DNA of 64,000 nucleotides from an uncultured Prevotella sp. (lineage in GTDB: Bacteria > Bacteroidota > Bacteroidia > Bacteroidales > Bacteroidaceae). Under the pieces are notes generated by a model, which searched no databases, was not told where the DNA came from, and worked only from the letters and a program-made list of their open reading frames with translations. Positions 49,479-58,083 of this stretch are shown here, piece after piece (position 1 is the first letter of the stretch; every line of letters starts with the position of its first letter). The position numbers were made by a program, and so were the translations under genes. The DNA lies in NCBI GenBank assembly GCA_905233425.1, contig CAJOEC010000053.1:1-64000 (forward strand), given 5' to 3'.

Positions 49479-51809
49479 TTAAAGGTTTTCAAAGAGTGAC
49501 TGGATAAACCCCTGGCTCTGGCGGTCGAGTTCGAGGATGTCGCGCTCATTCTCTTCGAGGGAGCGAAGCGGCGCCGGCTTGTAAAAATACTTGTTGAAGG
49601 ATATTTCGCAACCTATCATCGTGTTAGGCTTCTTCGCTGTCAGATTGATCCAGGCATCATCCACGTAGGGACGTACCTCACGCTGGAAGTATTCATAGAT
49701 GTCTTCCTTGACGGGAATCTTCTCCGTATCGCGAAGGTCGCTGTCTGACTCGTATTCCACAAACAACTTGCCGGCGGGGAAATAGCCATAGTCTTTCAAT
49801 CTGTCCTCTTCAACGCCGTAGGTTGCCTGCAACGATTCAATATCTTTGCTATTTGCCTTGTGCTGCTTCTTGATGACAGGCTCTGCCGCTGGGTCTGTTT
49901 CACTCATTGCACGGGTAATCGTTTTGAGTTGGGCAGCGCTGACGGAGATTTTCAATTTCCTGACTGCCTCGTTAACCTTTTCAGCGAAGATGTTGTAATC
50001 CATAAAGACCTCCGTGCCAACTTCGTGCATCAACTTCTGCGCTGCGCTCCTCAGGTCACGACGGGCCTGCCACTCTTTCGTACTGATAAGTTTCATGAAT
50101 TTCTTGTCCGTCAGTTTTATCTCGTTGTCATTCAGATAATCCTTGATGGCAGGCACCTCGCTGTCGAGTCCTGTGAAAACTCTTTCGCCGTATGTCTGAT
50201 AGAGCCATTTCGACAGTTCAAGTTCTCCTTTGTCGTAGAGCAACTCGTCAATCTTCAAGGCATTGAACTGGCTGCGCAGACGCAAGGGGCGGTCTATCGT
50301 GATGCTATAATAGCGGAAGTCGTCGTTATCGAATATCTTGGAACTGACTTTCTCGCCCTCCTGCTCCACAAAGTCCATATAGACCTTTAGTATCTGGTCC
50401 TGGAAGTCGGGGGTGATGGTGCAGTTGCGTGAGCCTTGGTTCTTGCGCAGTTTCTCGAAAGCCTGCGAGGCATCGATGAGCTGCACCCTGCCCTTCCGGT
50501 TCTGGGGCTTCTTGTTGGTGAGAATCCAGATGTAGGTGGTGATACCTGTATTATAAAAGATGTTGTTGGGCAATTGGATGATGGCATCCACCAGGTCGTT
50601 CTCTATCAGGTAGCGACGGATGTTGCTCTCGCCACTTCCTGCATCGCCGGTAAAGAGGCTGCTGCCATTGTGAATGGAAGCGATGCGAGAGCCTTGGGGC
50701 TGTTGCTCCAAGGGTTTCATCTTGTCTATCATCTCCAATATGAACAGCAGCTGTCCGTCGCTGGTCCGGGGGGTACAATCCTGTACTTCCTGTTCTCCTG
50801 CAAAGTTGGTAAGGGGCAGCTCGAAACGACTGTCAAGCAACTGGCCGTCGTGATAGAGTTTCTCCTTATCCGTTTTCCATGATTTGCCGTAAGGGGGATT
50901 GGTGAGCTGGTAGCCAAAGGTCTGCCCTTGAAAAGCATCATCCGTTATGGTGTTTCCATTGCGCAGACCACTGGGGTCTACTCCCTTGATGATGAGGTCA
51001 GACTTGGATATGGCGTAGGTCTCAGGGTTGATTTCCATGCCCGATAACAGAATGGCATTTGGCCGCACTCCCTTGTCAATGAGAAAATCTCGTCCTTCTG
51101 TCAGCATACCACCAGAGCCTTCGGCGGGGTCGCGCAAGGAGATGACTTTTGGAAGGTCGCCAAGAACCGGTTCAAAGACCAAACGGGCTAACAGCCTGAT
51201 AGCATCACGCGGCGTGAAGTGTTCACCAGCCTCCTCGTTGTTCTCTTCGTTAAACTTACGAAGCAGTTCCTCAAAGACAGTACCCATGCCATGATTGGAA
51301 AGGGCTGGCAATACCAGCCCGTCAGGGTCACGCTGGTCTTTGTCCGTGAGATTAATGCGAGGGTCTGTAATGCGCTCTATCATGGAGAGCAAACGGTCGT
51401 TATCTGCCAACTTACGGGCTTTAGCGTAGTACTCAAAGTTTTTCAGCACGTCGCGCACGTTTTCGCTATATCCCTGCAGATACTCTGCAAAGTTGTCGTA
51501 AAGAAGGTCGTTGTTGTCAGAAGCTTGAGACTTCAGACGGTTAAGCGTCCAACGACTGGTATTGAAGTAGCTCAGCCCTGTAATATCCTTCAAAGCATCT
51601 TCATCGATGTCTTCAAGCCCCATCTCTTTCTGCTCTTTCAGCTCCTGTTCAACCGCATCTTTCGTGGGTTCCAGCAAAGCATCCAGACGACGCAGTACTA
51701 CCATTGGCAGAATGACATCGCGGTATTGGCCACGAAGGAAAACGTCTCTCAGAACATCGTCTGCGATATTCCAAATGAGCGATACTATCTGATTATGATT
51801 CGATTCCAT
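49479..51809 (-). CDS. hsdM: type I restriction-modification methyltransferase subunit
   Basis: 776 residues, longer than the typical 500-550 of HsdM, because of an extended C-terminus. The N-terminal helical domain (NQIVSLIWNIADDVLRDVFL) leads to SAM motif I at DPAEGSGGML (Asp227; the family usually has C where E230 sits) and catalytic motif NPPYGKSW (Asn304-Tyr307). It methylates adenine in the sequence chosen by HsdS. The last 200 residues (ADLRDTEKIPVKEDIYEYFQ and on) match the extended class found in Bacteroidota. It is the first gene of the operon, read from the promoter at 51908-51878. Confidence 0.95.
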   Translation of the reverse strand: MESNHNQIVSLIWNIADDVLRDVFLRGQYRDVILPMVVLRRLDALLEPTKDAVEQELKEQKEMGLEDIDEDALKDITGLSYFNTSRWTLNRLKSQASDNNDLLYDNFAEYLQGYSENVRDVLKNFEYYAKARKLADNDRLLSMIERITDPRINLTDKDQRDPDGLVLPALSNHGMGTVFEELLRKFNEENNEEAGEHFTPRDAIRLLARLVFEPVLGDLPKVISLRDPAEGSGGMLTEGRDFLIDKGVRPNAILLSGMEINPETYAISKSDLIIKGVDPSGLRNGNTITDDAFQGQTFGYQLTNPPYGKSWKTDKEKLYHDGQLLDSRFELPLTNFAGEQEVQDCTPRTSDGQLLFILEMIDKMKPLEQQPQGSRIASIHNGSSLFTGDAGSGESNIRRYLIENDLVDAIIQLPNNIFYNTGITTYIWILTNKKPQNRKGRVQLIDASQAFEKLRKNQGSRNCTITPDFQDQILKVYMDFVEQEGEKVSSKIFDNDDFRYYSITIDRPLRLRSQFNALKIDELLYDKGELELSKWLYQTYGERVFTGLDSEVPAIKDYLNDNEIKLTDKKFMKLISTKEWQARRDLRSAAQKLMHEVGTEVFMDYNIFAEKVNEAVRKLKISVSAAQLKTITRAMSETDPAAEPVIKKQHKANSKDIESLQATYGVEEDRLKDYGYFPAGKLFVEYESDSDLRDTEKIPVKEDIYEYFQREVRPYVDDAWINLTAKKPNTMIGCEISFNKYFYKPAPLRSLEENERDILELDRQSQGFIQSLFENL

Positions 51810-51877
51810 AGTTATATCTTTTTTGCCATAATCTATTACATAAAGTGCATCCGTCGGCCGACACTTCTATTTGTGTG

Positions 51878-51908
51878 CAAAAATACTAAATTTTTTCCAA
51901 TCATGCAA
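51878..51908 (-). promoter_or_regulatory. hsd operon promoter
   Basis: Minus-strand TTG (51908-51906), a 20-base spacer and TATTTTTG (51885-51878). The hsdM ATG (51809) is 68 bases further. Confidence 0.7.
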
Positions 51909-52083
51909 CATGCGGGCGAGGGAAATCGTGCTTTTTCACATTCTTTCGTATGAAACATGACTTCCATTTACCAAACGCCATACTTAAAACCTGAGTTCGG
52001 GATAACTTTAGGTAAAGCAAGCACATGCACCCCTATCTGTCTATAGGCATACATACTTTTGTGGAGAAAAGTTTTTAAAAACA

Positions 52084-52482
52084 CTATACATTCTTACATT
52101 TTTAATGTAATTGACTAAATATAAATGGTTTAGGTAATGTATAGAGCATACACAATTGATGAGCTCTATACACAAATTGAGAGAAGACGTAGGATAATAG
52201 CCACAATAGCGTATCTAAGCATCAGATAGTCAGGCAGTAACCCAACAATTGCTCCGTGGAAGCAAACTGTTTCAAAAACTGACACAAAGGCCGGTTGTTT
52301 TCACCTTTCAGGCCAGTCGTTTTCCATATTCTCCTCCGTTATGTTTGTTGAGTTCCCCCGTTTGTTTGATGATAAAGCCCGTTCTATTGTCCATGTATAG
52401 ACGAGACATAAAATGTATAGTCTATACATCATATAACACTCTGTGTATATGTGAGTTATGATAAAAATGTAGGAATGTATAG
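52084..52482. promoter_or_regulatory. cluster of TGTATAG motifs
   Basis: TGTATAG or its complement CTATACA occurs seven times in 400 bases: 52084-52090, 52138-52144, 52166-52172, 52394-52400, 52414-52420, 52422-52428 and 52476-52482. Two of them form a 17-bp palindrome at 52413-52429 (ATGTATAG-t-CTATACAT). The rest of the region from 51909 to 52560 has no recognisable gene. The pattern suggests binding sites of a dimeric regulator or iteron-like repeats left from a mobile element. Confidence 0.55.
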
Positions 52483-52560
52483 AGAAATCGAAAAAAATCT
52501 GTGAGAAAATTTGCACTATATATAGAAATCTCGTGGCAACTTTGTATATAACGGGGAACT

Positions 52561-52683
52561 ATGAACAGGGTGCAACTGCGCGACTATATCATCGAGCACA
52601 AACTGACCGACGATTTCTGGAGCGGAAAGATTGCGGCAGAGTGCCGGCCTGTTTGCCGCATTATTGTTAGTGGCGTAAAATGA
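52561..52683 (+). CDS. small hypothetical ORF, perhaps a fragment
   Basis: 40 residues, MNRVQLRDYIIEHKLTDDFW and so on to SGVK. The start fits a genuine protein N-terminus, but the length and the abrupt Cys/Arg-rich end (ECRPVCRIIV) suggest the rest has been lost. No family is recognised. Confidence 0.3.
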   Translation: MNRVQLRDYIIEHKLTDDFWSGKIAAECRPVCRIIVSGVK

Positions 52684-52758
52684 AACGAAACGTTATAGTA
52701 TTAGAGGGACACGATGTATGATGTTATAAGTTAAAAAGTGATAATTATCCTGCAAGAT

Positions 52759-52791
52759 ATTCCCGCTTTTGGGAATTTTACTTTATATTTG
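52759..52791 (+). promoter_or_regulatory. higBA promoter and operator palindrome
   Basis: Palindrome ATTCCC-gctttt-GGGAAT (52759-52776) sits just before the -7 box TATATTTG (52784-52791). A HigA-type repressor binding here would block the promoter. The higB ATG follows at 52814. Confidence 0.65.
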
Positions 52792-52813
52792 CAAGCAAAA
52801 TCACGACATTAAG

Positions 52814-53134
52814 ATGAAAATAGTCTTTGAGGACACGGACTTAGAAGAGCTGATCACGACGGGGCGTAACAGTAAATACAAGAAGTACACCCGTAATGCG
52901 AAGTTCATGAAGGCACTCGCAACCGCATACAACTACATGCGACTGGTTGATGTGGCAAACGAACTGCGAGCAATCTCTTTCCTTCACTACGAACAACTGG
53001 CAGGGACTAATGGAATGAGTTCCATCCGGGTGGTCAATGGAATGGTGGAGCGAATCCTTTTTAGAGAATTTGACGGTGGAATAAGTATAACAGTTTTAAG
53101 TTTAGACGATACGCATTATGGCAACAAAAAATGA
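52814..53134 (+). CDS. higB: HigB/RelE-like mRNA interferase toxin
   Basis: 106 residues from the ATG at 52814; the frame extends upstream through the promoter, so the longer start is rejected. MKIVFEDTDLEELITTGRNS, a helix with KFMKALATAYNYMRLVDVAN, then LRAISFLHYEQLAGTNGMSS and SIRVVNGMVERILFREF fit the RelE/HigB fold. HigB toxins cut mRNA in the ribosome. It overlaps the antitoxin by 17 bases, toxin first, which is the higBA order. Confidence 0.8.
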   Translation: MKIVFEDTDLEELITTGRNSKYKKYTRNAKFMKALATAYNYMRLVDVANELRAISFLHYEQLAGTNGMSSIRVVNGMVERILFREFDGGISITVLSLDDTHYGNKK

Positions 53135-53489
53135 GAATCCTGCACCCTTCATGGCAGTGCACCCTGGTATGATGATTAAACCAGAACTGGAGGAACGCGG
53201 AATCAGTCAGAAGGATTACGCCAAGATGGTTGGCATTCAGGCATCACATCTGAGCGAGGTGCTGAACGGCAAGCGTGCACTTACTACTGACTTGGCCGTA
53301 AAGATTGAGTCGACCATTGGCTTGCCAGCTAAAATTCTGTTGTCTGCACAAACGCAGTATGAACTTGAGTCTGCTAGTGCAACAAGTGAGAGCAAAGAGA
53401 AAGAGACTGTTGCAATCACCATTCCTATTGGCGATCGCAATCTGCTTCGTGAGATAGTACGAAGATTCGGATGGATAGGTATGTTCTAA
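53118..53489 (+). CDS. higA: HigA-type antitoxin
   Basis: 123 residues. Xre helix-turn-helix at about residues 18-65 in AVHPGMMIKPELEERGISQK, MVGIQASHLSEVLNGKR. This HPGxxL-type start and the LPAKILLSAQTQYE end are typical of HigA. The C-terminal 45 residues vary. It neutralises the toxin and represses the promoter, which carries a matching palindrome. It overlaps higB by 17 bases. Confidence 0.9.
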   Translation: MATKNENPAPFMAVHPGMMIKPELEERGISQKDYAKMVGIQASHLSEVLNGKRALTTDLAVKIESTIGLPAKILLSAQTQYELESASATSESKEKETVAITIPIGDRNLLREIVRRFGWIGMF

Positions 53490-53635
53490 GTCCCCGCGTT
53501 TTACGTGGGTCATTACAGATAGTCATTATCCCTTTGAAGAATTTGTCCCCGCTAACCAATAACGAGGGACTATGAATAGATTTATGGTGAGACCATCGTG
53601 GCCCGATAACAAAGATTTAATATATTTGTTCTGAT

Positions 53636-54475
53636 ATGGGAAAAATAATTGGAATTGACGTGGGCATATCGACCACGAAGATTGTGGGGCTGCGCGACGG
53701 CAAGCCGTCGATGCCCCTTCGTATCACCGCCACCGACCCCATCACGTCGCTGTATGGGGCCTTTGGCAAGTATCTGCACGACGGGAACATCCCGTTGAAC
53801 GAGATTGAGCACGTGATGCTCACGGGCGTGGGGGCGGCTTACGTGAAGAACGATGTCTACGGCGTGCCCACAAGCCGCTGCGACGAGTTCATTGCCGACG
53901 CACTGGGCGCCCGCTACGAGTCGCACCTCGACCACGCGCTGGTGGTGTCGATGGGTACGGGCACCTCTTTCGTGCTGTGCCACGGCGAGGACATACGCCA
54001 CATAGGCGGCATAGGCATAGGCGGAGGAACACTGCAAGGACTGTCACGCATCATGCTCAACACCAGTGACATAAAGCAGGTGTCGGCAATGGCCATGCAG
54101 GGCGACATCAGCCACATCAACCTGCTCATAGGCGACATCTCGGCACAGCCGTTGCCCGGTCTGCCCATGGAGGCCACAGCAAGCATTTTCGCCCGCGCAC
54201 ACAACGATGCGTCGAAGGAGGACATCGCCTGCGGAATCATCTCTATGGTGCTGCAGAGCATCGGCTCGGCGGCGGTGCTTGCCGCGCAGGGAACAGACTG
54301 CCGCGACATGGTGCTCATAGGTAACCTCTCCTTGCTTCCTCAGTGCAAGGACATCTTCCCCGCATTGGAGAAGCTATACAAGGTGCGCTTCCACATTCCA
54401 AAATATTCGGAATACTGCACGGCCATAGGGGCTGCACTGGCACATTCTGCCAAGGATACAGCCAGCGTCAGCTAA
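53636..54475 (+). CDS. coaW: type II pantothenate kinase
   Basis: 279 residues with the ASKHA fold: IIGIDVGISTTKIVGL (residues 4-19, phosphate-1), VVSMGTGTSFVL near 103, and GIGGGTLQGLSRIM near 123, which carries the family signature. This is the eukaryotic-like pantothenate kinase that makes 4'-phosphopantothenate for CoA, found in Staphylococcus and in Bacteroidota. A -7 box TATATTTG at 53621-53628 lies 7 bases before the ATG, so the message may be nearly leaderless. Confidence 0.9.
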   Translation: MGKIIGIDVGISTTKIVGLRDGKPSMPLRITATDPITSLYGAFGKYLHDGNIPLNEIEHVMLTGVGAAYVKNDVYGVPTSRCDEFIADALGARYESHLDHALVVSMGTGTSFVLCHGEDIRHIGGIGIGGGTLQGLSRIMLNTSDIKQVSAMAMQGDISHINLLIGDISAQPLPGLPMEATASIFARAHNDASKEDIACGIISMVLQSIGSAAVLAAQGTDCRDMVLIGNLSLLPQCKDIFPALEKLYKVRFHIPKYSEYCTAIGAALAHSAKDTASVS

Positions 54476-54494
54476 TGCCAGCCATCGGTGACCT

Positions 54495-55457
54495 TCACAA
54501 CAGCAGCGTGGCTATCAGCGGGATGGTCAGCATGGAGAGCAGGGTGGTGATGAACGTCACCTCGGTAATCATCGTGGTGTCACGCCCGTATCGCAGGCAG
54601 AGGATAGTGCCGTATGTGGCCACGGGCATGGCAATGACCAGAGTGTTGATATTTACCACATATTCGGAGAATCCCATGGCCATGGTGAGGGCATAGACGG
54701 CTATGGGCAGCAGCACGAGACGGAAGAGCGTAGTGACGTAGACCGTAGTGTTGCCGAGCATGGTGCGCAGCGAGAGGTGCGACATCGACGAGCCGATGAT
54801 GAGTAGTGCCGCCGGGACGGTGATGTTGCCGAGCATCGTCAGCGGCTGGCTGACGTAGGCGGGTATGCCGTCAATCTCAAGTGCCACTATAGCCATGGTA
54901 AGGTAGGCGGCAATCATCGGCGTGCTGTAGAGTACTTTTTTCTGGAACCGTCCGCTGTCGTTGTGCAGTGCGGTTGTTTCTATCGTGGCGGCGGGTATTT
55001 GCAGGCCACGCCCGATTATGAGGATGGTACCTACGGTGAACACCGCAAACGTGTTCACGACATTGAGGACGGCGGCATAGAACACTGCCTCATGGCCGAA
55101 GATAGAGTCGACCACGGGATAGCCCATGAACCCCACATTGCCGAACATCAGGGCAAAGCCTATGGCTCCCTCGTCATCGCGCCGACGTGTCAGCCATCGC
55201 GGAACGATAAAAGCCACTGCCGTAAGCACGGCGTAGGTAATGACGCTTATTGCCAGCAAAGGCAGGATGAAACGCCGGTCGGGCAAGGTGCCCGTCATGG
55301 CCGACGAGAGGATGAGCGCCGGGCAGGTGATGTTGATGACGAGACGTGACAGCTGACGGTCGAAGTCGCCACCAAGATAGCCCAGCTTGCCCGCTACGTA
55401 GCCCACAATGACAAGGGCGAACAATGTCAGCATTACTGTTATCATAATGATTCTCAA
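54495..55457 (-). CDS. AEC family transporter (auxin efflux carrier type)
   Basis: 320 residues, about ten membrane helices in two inverted bundles of five: residues 3-20, 37-57, 64-85, 98-122 and 126-148, then the second set after KKVLYSTPMIAAYL (near 175). The family exports small organic acids or related solutes; the substrate is unknown. It is convergent with coaW (19 bases apart) and is followed on its upstream side by the tmRNA gene on the same strand, with a terminator between. Confidence 0.9.
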   Translation of the reverse strand: MRIIMITVMLTLFALVIVGYVAGKLGYLGGDFDRQLSRLVINITCPALILSSAMTGTLPDRRFILPLLAISVITYAVLTAVAFIVPRWLTRRRDDEGAIGFALMFGNVGFMGYPVVDSIFGHEAVFYAAVLNVVNTFAVFTVGTILIIGRGLQIPAATIETTALHNDSGRFQKKVLYSTPMIAAYLTMAIVALEIDGIPAYVSQPLTMLGNITVPAALLIIGSSMSHLSLRTMLGNTTVYVTTLFRLVLLPIAVYALTMAMGFSEYVVNINTLVIAMPVATYGTILCLRYGRDTTMITEVTFITTLLSMLTIPLIATLLL

Positions 55458-55554
55458 TATTAACGAACTTTATATACGTATATGACACATTTGTTACCTG
55501 TATTTGCCTGGCATTAGGCCGTAGCTATCCGGAAAAATATTCCATGACTAACAC

Positions 55555-55583
55555 AAAAACCCGCTGAAAAATCAACGGGTTCT
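55555..55583 (-). terminator. terminator of the tmRNA gene
   Basis: Read on the minus strand: AACCCGT stem, loop of about 11, ACGGGTT-type complement, then gggtttttgt. It lies 12 bases beyond the mature 3' end of tmRNA. Confidence 0.75.
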
Positions 55584-55594
55584 ATTGTTGGGTG

Positions 55595-55990
55595 TGGAGC
55601 TGGAGGGAGTCGAACCCTCGTCCGCACGAGGAAACCATACGCTTTCTACACGCTTATTCCAGACTATGTTTTCGTGCCGTGGCAAGACCTGGACCACCAA
55701 CCGCGACCTTATCTCCTAAAACTTCATCACGGCATCGGAGCCTGACGTGACTATTTCCGATTTACCTGCGCCGCCTTGTCCTCAGATTCGGAACCACACC
55801 CTTGGGGCGACGTCTCGTTCCTCTACCTTGTAGTGGAATTAAGCCAGTAGTCTACTGTACTTCGACTAGGCAGCGAGAGCATACTCGTTGTTGCCAATTA
55901 ATTTTTCGACCGAAGAGATTATGGAGCCTACAGTCGCCGCTCCGCGTGCTTACGTACCATCTCATCTCGCCGTCAAATCCAGTCAACCCC
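55595..55990 (-). ncRNA. ssrA: transfer-messenger RNA
   Basis: On the minus strand the 5' end GGGGTTGACTGG and the 3' end ...TTCGACTCCCTCCAGCTCCA form the tRNA-like acceptor and T-arm; the terminal CCA is not encoded. The tag frame reads GNNEYALAA then a stop, with the resume codon GGC after TTAATT. This tag length and ALAA end match Bacteroidales tmRNAs. Length about 396. Its RNA frees stalled ribosomes and marks the unfinished protein for degradation. Confidence 0.95.
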
Positions 55991-56306
55991 ATCTTATTCT
56001 ACGTGTAGTTGCCGGACACCGTGCGTGGTGTCGATGTCTTAGCGTTTGCAAAAGTACTTCTTATTCCTGAAAGCACAAAAGATTTTAACACAGTTTAATA
56101 TTCAACCATTAAAAAACATTAAAGTTTTGCTTCTTGAACGTGTTTTCGAAGTGTTTTTCGCAGAAAATGGCTACCTTTGCAGTCCGAAAACGCAAAACCA
56201 CAAGAAAAAGAGAAAGAATGAGAGTCCGTGGGGGCTGGGTTAAGTGTGTACGGACGTGCACCGCCTCGCGGAAAAACCCCTAAAAAACAATACAATAAAA
56301 AGAACA
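55991..56306. other. intergenic region before rplU
   Basis: Holds the upstream part of the tmRNA gene and the rplU promoter; the -7 box TACCTTTG is at 56172-56179 and the -33 box is weak. The roughly 130 bases between the box and the rplU start form an unusually long leader for this ribosomal operon; no known autoregulatory structure is clear. Confidence 0.5.
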
Positions 56307-56624
56307 ATGTACGCAATTGTTGAGATTCAGGGTCAGCAGTTCAAGGCCGAGGAAGGCAAGAAGCTCTTCGTTCACCACATCAAGGACGTGGAGGTCGGCA
56401 AGACTGTTGAATTTGACAAAGTGCTGCTCGTAGATGCCGACGGCACGGTCACGGTAGGCTCACCCACCGTAGAGGGAGCAAAAGTAGTAGTAGAAGTGTT
56501 GAACCCGCTGGTGAAGGGCGACAAGGTCATCGTTTTCAAGATGAAGCGCCGCAAGGACTCCCGCAAGCGCAACGGCCATCGCGAGCAGTTCACACAGGTT
56601 GAAGTTAAACAAGTAATCGCTTAA
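56307..56624 (+). CDS. rplU: 50S ribosomal protein L21
   Basis: 105 residues from the ATG at 56307, which fits [20 protein letters not shown], the L21 start; the earlier in-frame text is leader. The end [20 protein letters not shown] is the rRNA-binding basic tail. It is followed by rpmA after 14 bases, the standard pair. Confidence 0.98.
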   Translation: MYAIVEIQGQQFKAEEGKKLFVHHIKDVEVGKTVEFDKVLLVDADGTVTVGSPTVEGAKVVVEVLNPLVKGDKVIVFKMKRRKDSRKRNGHREQFTQVEVKQVIA

Positions 56625-56638
56625 AGGAGGACAGAATT

Positions 56639-56899
56639 ATGGCACATAAAAAAGGTGTAGGTAGTTCGAAGAACGGGCGCGAGAGCGCAGCCCAGCGACT
56701 TGGAGTGAAAATTTGGGGCGGCCAGAAATGCCTTGCCGGCAACATCATCGTTCGCCAGCGCGGCACCAAGCACAACCCGGGATCGGGCGTGGCCATCGGA
56801 AAGGATGACACCCTCTATGCTCTTATCGACGGCACAGTGAATTTCCACAAGGGGAAACGCGACAAGAGCGTCGTTTCAGTAATTCCAGCTGAGGCTTAA
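56639..56899 (+). CDS. rpmA: 50S ribosomal protein L27
   Basis: 86 residues. [20 protein letters not shown] at the N-terminus is the L27 signature that reaches the peptidyl-transferase centre, and [20 protein letters not shown] is conserved. There is no extra N-terminal pro-peptide as in Firmicutes. A terminator follows at 56947-56977. Confidence 0.98.
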   Translation: MAHKKGVGSSKNGRESAAQRLGVKIWGGQKCLAGNIIVRQRGTKHNPGSGVAIGKDDTLYALIDGTVNFHKGKRDKSVVSVIPAEA

Positions 56900-56946
56900 A
56901 CACAAACACACTTACAAACAAAAAACTTACTTCCAAACAAACACAG

Positions 56947-56977
56947 AACCCTGCTTCCCCACGGAGGCAGGGTTTCT
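56947..56977 (+). terminator. terminator after rplU-rpmA
   Basis: AACCCTGC (56947-56954) pairs with GCAGGGTT (56967-56974), loop of 12, followed by tctgctta. The T-run is weak. Confidence 0.75.
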
Positions 56978-56982
56978 GCTTA

Positions 56983-57044
56983 TAACGTCACTCAACTCTG
57001 AACACTCAACGTTTTAGAAGTAACGTCACTCAACTCTGAACACT
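56983..57044. repeat. 24-bp direct repeat, two copies
   Basis: Identical units taacgtcactcaactctgaa... at 56983-57006 and 57021-57044, 14 bases apart. No gene covers them. Their place just before the rfbA promoter is probably incidental. Confidence 0.8.
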
Positions 57045-57079
57045 AAACTCTCAACATTGTGCAAAAAAAATCAAAAAAC

Positions 57080-57111
57080 TTTGGAGTTTTCAACACTTAT
57101 TAGTACCTTTG
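57080..57111 (+). promoter_or_regulatory. rfbA promoter
   Basis: TTTG (57080-57083), a 20-base spacer and TACCTTTG (57104-57111), a full match to the Bacteroidota consensus. The ATG is 30 bases on. Confidence 0.85.
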
Positions 57112-57140
57112 CACACCAAATATAACGTTATATCATTTTT

Positions 57141-58016
57141 ATGAAAGGAATTGTACTGGCTGGTGGGAGCGGGACACGCCTCTACCCGATTACCAAAGGA
57201 GTGAGCAAACAGCTCATCCCCATTTTCGACAAGCCAATGATTTACTACCCAATCTCAGCCCTTATGCTGGCTGGAATACGCGAGATACTCATCATCTCGA
57301 CCCCCTATGACCTGCCCGCATTCAAGCGTCTCCTTGGCGACGGCGCCGAACTGGGCGTGAGGTTCGAATATGCAGAGCAGCCATCACCCGACGGACTGGC
57401 CCAAGCATTTATCATAGGTGAGAAATTCATTGGCGACGACTGCGCCTGCCTCGTGCTGGGCGACAACATCTTCTACGGCTCAGGATTCACCGGCCTGCTC
57501 AAGCAGAGCGTTGAGAATGCCGAGAAACACGGCCTGGCAACAGTGTTCGGTTACTACGTAAACGACCCGGAACGCTACGGAGTGGCTGAGTTCGACAGCG
57601 AGGGCAACTGCCTCAGCATTGAGGAGAAACCCGAAAAGCCCAAGTCGAACTACGCCGTCGTGGGACTCTATTTCTACCCCAACAGCGTGGTGGAGATAGC
57701 GAAGAACATAAAGCCCAGCGCACGCGGTGAACTGGAGATAACCACCGTGAACCAAGAGTATCTGGCCCAGCACAAGCTGAAAGTGCAGACACTGCAGCGA
57801 GGGTTCGCCTGGCTCGACACCGGCACACACGACTCTTTGGCCGAGGCATCGACGTTCATCGAGGTGATAGAGAAAAGGCAGGGTCTGAAAGTCGCCTGCC
57901 TCGAGGAAATTGCGTTCAAGAGAGGGTGGATAAACAAAGAACAGCTCAGACAGCTGGCTCTGCCCATGCAGAAGAACGACTATGGGAAATACCTCATTCA
58001 GCTGGCAGACAGCTGA
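57141..58016 (+). CDS. rfbA: glucose-1-phosphate thymidylyltransferase
   Basis: 291 residues, the normal length. Nucleotidyl-transfer motif [20 protein letters not shown] (residues 6-25), [25 protein letters not shown] near 110, and ITTVNQEYL. It makes dTDP-glucose, the first step to dTDP-rhamnose, in the cytoplasm for surface polysaccharides. The next gene, a Wzc-type kinase, starts 67 bases downstream, so the pair points to capsule or exopolysaccharide production; no rfbBCD follows here. Confidence 0.97.
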   Translation: MKGIVLAGGSGTRLYPITKGVSKQLIPIFDKPMIYYPISALMLAGIREILIISTPYDLPAFKRLLGDGAELGVRFEYAEQPSPDGLAQAFIIGEKFIGDDCACLVLGDNIFYGSGFTGLLKQSVENAEKHGLATVFGYYVNDPERYGVAEFDSEGNCLSIEEKPEKPKSNYAVVGLYFYPNSVVEIAKNIKPSARGELEITTVNQEYLAQHKLKVQTLQRGFAWLDTGTHDSLAEASTFIEVIEKRQGLKVACLEEIAFKRGWINKEQLRQLALPMQKNDYGKYLIQLADS

Positions 58017-58083
58017 ACAATCACCACATTATTATATTATATAGAGTATTAACAGAAAAACAAATAAGGCCATTTTAATCAGT

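Noticed and set aside
42242..51809. Phage origin of the RM region
   Set aside because: No capsid, portal, terminase or integrase genes are seen; it is a standard hsd operon with added Fic and RAYT genes.
55888..56243. Short plus-strand frames over the tmRNA region
   Set aside because: They are shadows of the tmRNA gene and of the rplU leader.
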